64,000 nt of DNA from Alopecurus myosuroides (lineage: Eukaryota > Streptophyta > Magnoliopsida > Poales > Poaceae): assembly GCA_028641055.1 (NCBI GenBank), contig CM054062.1, positions 137,000,682 to 137,064,681 on the forward strand. The letters are read 5' to 3'. A program made the translations under genes and the position numbers. This document shows positions 56,920 through 64,000 of the stretch, piece after piece (the stretch's first letter is position 1; every line of letters begins with the position of its first letter). Under the pieces are notes generated by a model. That model worked only from the letters and a program-made list of their open reading frames with translations. It was not told the origin of the DNA and did no database searches.

Positions 56920-59100
56920 CTTTGAAAAGCAAGAATTCCTTTCGAACTCCAAGGCATACCGGTGGTTCGTGATATTCTGGTTGTCTTCCAAGAAGTATCA
57001 CCAGGTTTATCACCTGACCGTAATGTCTAAATAAGGGGCAATTTGAACTACTCCTTTCTCCAATGAACCCTGCTGGATCCCTGGACTAGTTGGTGGAGCT
57101 TAAAACACTAACTTGGAGAATTGAAAGACAAAAGCTCATCCTAACTTGTTCCTTTGGAATGAGATGTCTAGTTCCCGTTGTGTTGAAGAAGGATAGTATC
57201 TCCTCGGCGGACATGCTATCATTCTACCTTGATTTGATTTGGGCTATCGTCAGATCAAGTTCAGACCCAAGGACTACCTTGATGGTGTTTCACTCATGGT
57301 GTTTTGCTTGAGTACACCGTCATGTCCTTTGGTCTGACCAATATTCTGCCTTGTTCATGTAGCATATGAAACCCCTCTTCTTGGAGTGTTTTGATAAGCG
57401 TGTTGTCGAGCCCATCGATGACATTCCTATTTTCCCCAAGTTGCAAGAGGTTCATGTTGAACACTTGGCACTAATGTTGGAAACTTTTGAGAACCATCTT
57501 TGTGTCATCACGAAGTTTGTGTTCTGGGTGTTCGAAGTAACCCACTCCGGTTCATGTGCTTATGGTGAAAGTTGTCGCCGTGAATTCGAGTAGAGTTTCC
57601 TTGTTCCTTCGGGAATAATCCCAAGTCAGTCATGCATGTGTGGTCTACTCTTGAGATGGAAGGTTGTTACCTCCACTCCTTGCTTAAGTCCGCATCCACA
57701 CCAAGCCACTGACTGACTATCCGTAAAAGAGAGGAAGTCTATGAACTTCGTTATCTTTATAATCGTCTTCCCAACGAGGACTCCAAGGTGTTTCATTGCA
57801 AGTAAGTCATGTAGGTGCAACCTTCTTTCGCAAGTTGCTAATACATGAGTTCTGCAATCTTGCTCATCTCCTTGAGTGTGGCATCGTAGTCTATATCTTG
57901 AGAATCCAGTAATGTATCTCGTTGGTAACCGGTGCAGTCTTCCTGATCAAACATACCGAGTCTTGAGTTATTTTCCCACTAACCATAGCTGAATCTCAAG
58001 CAGTAATGATGGTCAGTGTTTCCTCAAGGGTATCAAATTAGGTCTTCTCAAAATCCGGCATGGTTGATGTTGTGGTTGACACAATTAGCCGGAAGTCCTA
58101 ACTTTGTAATCCTTTGAATCCGTAAGAACAACCACTCTCTGTGAGAAATTCCTGTCTGGCTTATTCTAACAAGTTTCCTCCCCGTTCTTCCAAACCGGAG
58201 TTCTACATTCACTTGTTGACCTATAGAAGGCTTGTCATGAGCCTGATATCGGTATCTAGAACATCCAGGATAAGTTGGAAGTTGATCTTTCCAATATCTT
58301 TCCGTTGAACCTCCGAAACATTCGTTTCAGTGGAAACAAGTTCATCGTGAAAACATCTTGTGGTGTTTTGTAACAGCCTTTGATCAGATCCCTTTTCAAG
58401 TTGTTGGTACTTGAAGTTCCGTTCATCTCACACATTGTGTGAATTTGTCAGTCACTCCAGCCGTGGGATCTTAACCATGTAGTAGATGTATTGCTACATC
58501 CAAGCCACAACGAGAAAGAGATTCCTCATTTACTTCCGGTGTTCCAATTCCCGTCGGTTACCCATCCTTATGGTGTGACCAAGAATTCCTCCTTAATTAC
58601 GGTGTTCCAACTTCTTTTGGTTACTCACCTTCTGTTGTGAAGTAACATCCTGATCCTCGCCAAAGTTTTCGACAAAATTTGACGGGATGTACGTTCCGTT
58701 ATCTTCCGTGTCCACTCCGAACAGTGAACATGATCTTGTATCAATTCTTCTCCTATGCACGATTACAGTGTTTTCTCGTGTTTTCCCTTCGTCTACGGAT
58801 GTTACGATGTGGTATCCAAGACCATCCTTTTCATCTTGGTTATCTGTTTGAAGAAAACTTCGGTTTCACAAGTTGTTCAACCTTTCTTTCCCAAAAGGAT
58901 TTAAAGCCTTGTGCAAAGCTCATATTCTAAGTCCTTTCAAGACTAATCGTCCGCAAACTTGAAACCATCTTCTACTCACTCCGTTACCTTGATGTGTTTC
59001 ATGCCTGTTAACTCCACAGTTCTTTATGAACATCCCTGTCATGAGTTAACCATGGGATACTCGATCCTCGTAAAGATCATTTCCTAAGAGTTTTCCCTCT
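56920..59100 (+). pseudogene. pol: E7 pol remnant: protease end, RT and integrase tail
   Basis: In shifting frames one can follow VFQEVSPGLSPDRNV (about 56980-57030), MNPA..L..LVELK (57063-57100), a degraded KD.I..PRIDDML segment (57185-57215), YRQIKFRPKD (57250-57280), LEYTVMSFGLTN (57309-57345), the catalytic-region remnant FIDDIPIFPK (57400-57440), and near 58981-59015 YLDVFHAC, the integrase tail VHDVFHVSQL. Order and sequence are those of Tekay-type chromoviruses. There are many frameshifts and stops, and the FIDD region is no longer in frame with its surroundings. RNase H and the integrase core are not recognisable. Confidence 0.8.
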
Positions 59101-59243
59101 CACCTAAGGTGTATCCGCTGGAGATCTTCACAAGTGCTACGGATCAATCTCTTCAAGAAGAGAACCGTAAGGTTCGAGAAGATCGTTCAAAACCGGTGTT
59201 CCTTCTTTCTTCTCCTTCGAGAATCTCGGGACGAGATTCTTGT

Positions 59244-59251
59244 AAGGGGGG
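59244..59251 (+). promoter_or_regulatory. E7 polypurine tract
   Basis: AAGGGGGG shortly before the right LTR, preceded by TCTCGGGACGAGATTC. Confidence 0.78.
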
Positions 59252-60264
59252 TAGATTTTTAACATCCCAATTTTGCTAACAAAAGGGTGTGTGGTGTTGT
59301 GTCATCTCATACATGCATAAAAACATTGGTTAAAATTTTGCATTTGAAAATAACAAATGAAATGACCAAAAATCACTTAAAGTGATCACCCAAATTTTGT
59401 TCTAAAAATAATTTCAATTTTGGAAAGCAAATACATGGTGAGCTTGCAAATTTCATAAGGTTTTCAAAATGTATTTTTGCCAATTTTTTTGTTTCCAAAA
59501 AGGTCCCCAAAACTTCTGTTTTTGTTCTGTTTTTAAAGAGGAAAGGACCAGTTTGTAGTTTCCAGTTTTCGCAGGGGGGTTTTTCTGAAATCGTCCGTTG
59601 TCTTCTACCTCTGAACGGTAAGCAGCTCGGTGGAGCTGCTCCCGCCGTCGATCCCGCGAGGGGATCCCCGCCCTCCTCCGCTCCCTGTGAGGGAGGATAA
59701 GGAACCGGTGTGCCCCTCCCTCCCTCAATCCTCTGCTCTCCCTTCCTCTCTGTGACCTCCTCCTCTCTGTATCCCCGCGCGCGGCCGAAACCGACCTCGC
59801 CGTGATCCGTCGCCGTCGCCGCTACGTCGCCTCCCTCGCCGTTCTGAGGTTCCCGTGAGCTCCGCCACGACTCACCCTTTCTCCTCGAGCTCACACGCAA
59901 GCCGGGAAGACCCGAAGGCGCGTGATTTTGCCGCCGGTTCCCCCACTGCCGCCACGGATTTCTCGACGCCGGCGTTGATTCCGGCCATGTCTAGACCCCT
60001 CGTCACCTCCATCGCACTCAGGGCGAGTCCAGGAGCACACCGGTACCCTCCATCCCCTCCCTCTCCCTCGGTACCGTCCCCGCACCGAGCTCCGCCGCCG
60101 GCCGCCGCCATTCCTGCTCGCTGCCGGCCACTCCGGCGACCAAATGGTCCGTCTCCGGTACCCCTCGGCTCCCCTTGTTCTCCTCCATCTCGTGGTGTAG
60201 ATCGTTCCCTCAATCGCACACTAATTTGGTCGAATTCGAGCTCCTCTGTGAAGAACAGGGCACC

Positions 60265-60296
60265 GTGATGTCACAGTGACATCACAGTGACGTCAT
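60265..60296 (+). promoter_or_regulatory. Array of three bZIP-type sites in E7 right LTR
   Basis: Unchanged copy of 52963-52994. Confidence 0.6.
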
Positions 60297-60836
60297 AAAT
60301 CCTATTTTTTAGAAATCCCAGGAAATTCCAGAAAATAATAAAACTTTGTAATATTAATATCTCCTGATATGTTTATCAGAAAAATAAAATAAAAATATGG
60401 TAATGTTCATAAAAATGTAAGGAACCCAAAAATGTCACTTTCATACATGTTTGACACATTTCATTTTTGGACATTATTTAATATTGTTTAATCATTTAAA
60501 ATAGAAAAATAAGTTTTTAATCAATAAATTTAGAAAATCAAAATTTATATACCAAAATGCTCAAAATGACAAATGGAATCTAGTTATGATGTTTTCAAAC
60601 CCATTTGAGCACTTTAAATTTGTACTCACTTTCATAATCGCCCGAAACCCCCTCCAGGGACTATTTCGGGATAAATTCAGTAAAAATGCTTAACTGACAT
60701 ACGAACCCTAGCAACCCAACGATCATGTCTAGGGCTTTATTTCAGTGCATTAATCTGCTCATGCATACATATTGTGCATTGCATCGATGCCATGGTTGAT
60801 TGTTCTTCTCTTTCGGTGTTGTTTCCCCCTCGGTAG

Positions 60837-60945
60837 AACGTGACTCCGAAGAGAAGGCCAACAAATCCATGACGAATACTTGAGCTTAACCGACAAGTCA
60901 AGCACTTATCCCAGAAGATCTTTATCTGGTTTTCTTATAACCAAG
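60837..60945 (+). other. Exon-like block in E7 right LTR
   Basis: Copy of 53535-53643 with the same acceptor and GC donor (60946-60947). Confidence 0.42.
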
Positions 60946-62102
60946 GCAAGCATAACCTATTATCTGCTCATATATGATTTCAACGAGTTTTGAATCTCGT
61001 ACTTTGCATTCGATTCCAAAGTATTTGATGCTAGTAGACATAGTTCACCTATATGCTGCATTGCCTCAATATCCTGATCCACTGCTCCTAGCCGCCATAG
61101 AATTTCTTGTGCGCATCGCCAGAGCCTCATATCTGCTTCGCTTAGTCATACATGTTTGTTTACCTCTGCTCCATCCGGTTGATGAATCAGAGCTGCGATA
61201 ATCTAGTATGATATGATGACGTGGTGAGATGAGCATTGTGTGGTTAACCTGACTAAGGCGAGGACGGGAGGCCGCTTGGGAAGTGGTTCTTTGTCCTGTA
61301 CTTGCCAACCCTAGGAGTAAGGTCTCGCCGCGGAAACCAAGACTGAGCGTGCAACCACACGCGCGAGCCAATGAACCTCGCTCGACTAACTAACTTGTTT
61401 GGCCACATCCATGAGTCACGTAGTTTGCTATTTCCATCTGCGTGTGAGTCCGAAAACGATTTGGAGAAAACTAGGGCGTGACCGGGACAAGTGATGGACG
61501 TACACGGATCTTGATCCCGACTCACAGAACAGGTGCCGTCAGGAGGTGGCCAACTCCCTGTTGACGGGGTGGCCCTGTTTGGGTTGACTCATGGATAGGG
61601 TCGAGCAAGGTAAAGGTCGAAGCCAGCCACCCTCTGCCGCGCTCCATGGAAGAGCGTACATGTGGCGCTAAGAGTCGGAGGGTACGTGTGGGTAAAGTGT
61701 ACCACCCTGCAGGGATAAATCTTTCGGAAAGCCGTGTCCACGGTTATGGACGACTTGGTGAAAGTCACGAGGTCATAGATAACTTTTAAAGTGGCGTAAA
61801 AGATGTTGGCAATGAATGAAGGGTGCCTCCCCGGAGATGCCGGGAGGGGTGATCCTTGTAGCATGTGAGTTTCTGGGAAATGGTGTTGGTGGATAAAAAG
61901 ATAATGATTTCAGTAGTTGAGTTTCTCATCTGTTTTGAAAACATTCCTTGAGACGTGCTATTCTTCCTCGATTTGGAAAACAAATCTTGCTTTACGCAAA
62001 ACAACCTTCATAAAACCCTTTCTGAAGATAGCAGATATATAATAGGTTAATTAAGTCTTGTTGAGTACCTCCCGTACTCAGGTTTGCTTAATTTTGGTTC
62101 AG

Positions 62103-62149
62103 GAGAAGAACTCCATCGGTGGTGATTCAACGTGGACATCGACGAGTAG
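62103..62149 (+). other. Last exon-like block in E7 right LTR
   Basis: Copy of 54801-54847; TAG at 62147-62149. Confidence 0.42.
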
Positions 62150-62848
62150 TTTGGGGTTCCCAGGTAGCAGCCTGGAATCTATGGGCTGGGACGTCGCCTT
62201 ATGTTGCGGCCTCTTAGGCCTTTTTGGTTCTTGTTGATTAGCAACATAATTTGCCTTCCGTTGTCTGATGTAATGTTGGGTCATGTGACCTCTGCTTGTA
62301 AGATATACTCTAGTAACACCTGTTTAATACAAGTTTCATGTTTAGAGTACTGCTTTGATCGGTTGTTGGTTTCGAGCTCATTGTTATACAGTTTTGGCTA
62401 TGCCTGCATAGTTGTCGCAGTCGAGGGGTTGTGGAGCCGATGATCCATGTCCGAGCCCGCCTGTCGATGTGATCGGCCTGGGGCGAGGTAACCCCAGTAA
62501 CCCTCGATTGTTGTTGCACTTTCTGGACACGTAGCATCTCTGTATAGCTTTGGTTCTGTTTCCTTCAGTTTCGTTCGATTCGTGGACTCTTTGATATGCA
62601 TAGTTGGTTATGACTAGCATGGATACAAGGAGTAGTAGACTGGGGATCCGGACTACGTGCCGATGAATCCAGTCTGCCTGCCGTTGTTTGTTGCGGCCGG
62701 GGCTGCTAACCCTGAAGCCCTTGTGAGTCCATGGCTAGGAGCACATAACAGTATGTATATCTTTGGGTCCGGGGTCGTGACAGATTTAGAGGATAATTTT
62801 TAGCGCCCAACTTCTTGGAATATTCAAACGCCTAGCGTCTTCAATCAT

Positions 62849-62936
62849 TGCATATATTCAGATAATATAAGCAAACATTGTCACGCTAAATTTGCATATA
62901 TTCATATAATATAAGAAAACATTGTCACGCTAAATT
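62849..62936. repeat. 44-bp tandem duplication in E5
   Basis: Units 62849-62892 and 62893-62936 differ at two positions (CAGATAAT/CATATAAT and AGCAAAC/AGAAAAC). Confidence 0.88.
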
Positions 62937-63543
62937 ATACTCAGTCATGTTGCCACAAATAAGTTCTAGATATCAATATATCTTTCACTTGATTGTTTCT
63001 GAAAACAACTCTTTTCAGTTCCTAAATCACCTTGATCAACAAAACATTCTTTTGAAGATAAAGTAATACGTAAGCAACCATGACTATGGATTCTAAGTAG
63101 GAATTATTTGCTCTCTAGATCAATCAATCATTAACCATATGGAGCTAGGTAGGAAATACCAAAAATCTACAATAGGACTCAATTTTAAATATTCACTAAT
63201 ACGGTACCAATTTTAAATGGTATTTACCAGATCATAACAGTTATATCTCAATTAACAATCTGAGTGTAAGGTAGTTATGTGGATGCCAATGACTACTACA
63301 AGTTGTGCAAATTCACTTTGATTTGTTGTTCATGATAAATAAGTTAAAGTTAATTCAAAACTAAACCATGAACTCCCACTCAAAAACAACATCCCCCTTA
63401 GTCGTCTTTAGTGATTACACGAACCAAATTCACTACACCAAATCCGATCATCACGTGAGATGATGTAGTTTCAAAGGCGAACATCGACATGTTCATCATA
63501 TCATCCATATGACTCATGCTTTACCTTTCGGTTACGTGTTCCG

Positions 63544-63626
63544 AGGCCATGTCTGTACATGCTAGGCTCGCCAAGTAGAACCGTAGTATTGCGTGTGTTT
63601 CAAGGCCATGTCTGTACATGCTAGGC
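63544..63626. repeat. Pair of 24-bp direct repeats in E5
   Basis: 63544-63567 and 63603-63626 are identical and contain CATGTCTGTACATG; the 35 bases between them are unrelated. Confidence 0.85.
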
Positions 63627-64000
63627 CTGAAAACACCCGATGTATGCGAACGTTGAGTCTATCACACCCGATCATCACGTGGTGTCTCGAAACGACGAAC
63701 TTTCTTAACGGTGGATACTTAAGGAAGAACACATTATTATCTTAATATTAAGTGAGAGGGATCATCTTATAATGCTACCGTCTCTATCCAAGCAAAACAA
63801 GATGCATAAAAGGATTAACATCACAAACATCACATGTAAGGATAACATGATATGATATGGTCCTCCTTGCACTTGATTTCCATCATGTGCATCATGGTAT
63901 GATCTCCATCATTCCACCGGCGTGGTACCAAGTACCACGGTACCCCAAACTTGATTGTCCATCAATAAGAAGACAACCATATGGATACCTTCCGGTATAT

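Larger units (their letters stand above)
51967..62782 (+). mobile_element. E7: decayed Tekay-type chromovirus with 3.5-kb LTRs (family C)
   Basis: Complete insertion of 10,816 bp flanked by GATTT on both sides: LTRs 51967-55480 and 59258-62782, internal 55481-59257 with an initiator tRNA-Met primer site, broken protease/RT and integrase pieces and a polypurine tract. The LTRs are nearly identical although pol is heavily damaged, so this copy was already defective when it inserted, or descends from a defective lineage moved in trans. It lies in E5. Confidence 0.95.
59258..62782 (+). repeat. E7 right LTR (3525 bp)
   Basis: Copy of the left LTR. Its first bases read TTTAACATCCC, so the terminal TG has become TT. 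One larger difference is an extra short segment near 59521-59532 (TTTTGTTCTG). Confidence 0.93.
31328..64000 (-). mobile_element. E5: BARE/Angela-like Copia element, decayed, hosts E6 and E7
   Basis: Minus-strand element with its 3' LTR at 31328-32980. The internal region continues as 32981-35401, 50949-51966 and 62783-64000 after removing E6 and E7. Element start TGAAGGGAATATGCCCGAG and the tract GCAAGTGGGAGAC before the 3' LTR match the BARE/Angela type of Triticeae Copia elements (from memory). A decayed Copia RT with YVDDI is visible. The final segment resembles the non-coding region close to the 5' LTR, which itself must lie beyond the window. Confidence 0.87.
62783..64000 (-). other. 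E5 internal region close to its 5' end
   Basis: Non-coding. Begins with the right GATTT of E7. The part after 63440 resembles the region next to the 5' LTR of BARE/Angela elements (from memory). It contains two small duplications, annotated separately. Confidence 0.6.

Noticed and set aside
62849..63626. CRISPR-like or satellite array
   Set aside because: Only two-copy duplications of different unit lengths in a plant retrotransposon; no regular spacing or spacers.

Overview
This window looks like intergenic, repeat-filled DNA from a large-genome grass, most likely a pooid such as a Triticeae or Poeae species. That is an inference: the Copia long terminal repeat (LTR) resembles the BARE/Angela type, the Athila-like LTR starting TGATACGTC resembles the Sabrina type, and three further elements use the initiator tRNA-Met primer site typical of grass chromoviruses. 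I see no ordinary host gene. All but about 40 bp (31288-31327) can be assigned to seven LTR retrotransposons, most of them nested.

Layout. (1) E1, 1-4650, minus strand: 5' part of a Tat-lineage Ty3/Gypsy element, cut by the window start. (2) E2, 4651-31287, minus strand: an Athila-like host element, interrupted by E1, by E3 (6084-16753) and by E4 (17748-27602). (3) E5, 31328 to the window end, minus strand: a decayed BARE/Angela-like Copia element, interrupted by E6 (35402-50948) and E7 (51967-62782). Target-site duplications (TSDs) are visible for E3 (ACTGT/ACTGC, one mismatch), E4 (ACATG), E6 (TATAC) and E7 (GATTT), so these boundaries are known to the base.

E3, E6 and E7 are deletion derivatives of Tekay-type chromoviruses with very long LTRs (4.9, 5.8-6.1 and 3.5 kb) and internal regions of only 0.9, 3.6 and 3.8 kb holding broken pol pieces or nothing recognisable. 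Their LTRs are largely different in sequence, yet share one internal plan: a GC-rich leader with GTGAGC or GTAAGC splice donors, a long AT-rich stretch, a short exon-like block ending in AG|GCAAG (a GC-type donor), an intron of 1.16-1.34 kb containing a conserved small hairpin, a splice acceptor, a short last exon ending in TAG, and a tail rich in TGTAAT-type polyadenylation signals. In E3 the two last exons join in frame. This LTR-embedded spliced module is the best candidate here for something undescribed.

E4 is the best preserved Tat element. It has lost RNase H and integrase but keeps a complete antisense gene (26511 down to 23562): its own TATA box, six exons, five introns of 83-95 bp, a gypsy-type transposon domain and a coiled coil. 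It is damaged by one stop and one frameshift. In both Tat elements the gag reading frame opens inside the 5' LTR and runs through the tRNA-Lys primer site. Most in-frame stops in both are TAG at places where CAG is plausible, which suggests decay by deamination of methylated CHG sites.

Nothing here works as an autonomous element today. Every gag-pol is interrupted or deleted, and the younger insertions must have been mobilised in trans. All coordinates, splice sites and reading frames were read by eye; LTR ages and lineage names need alignment and database searches.
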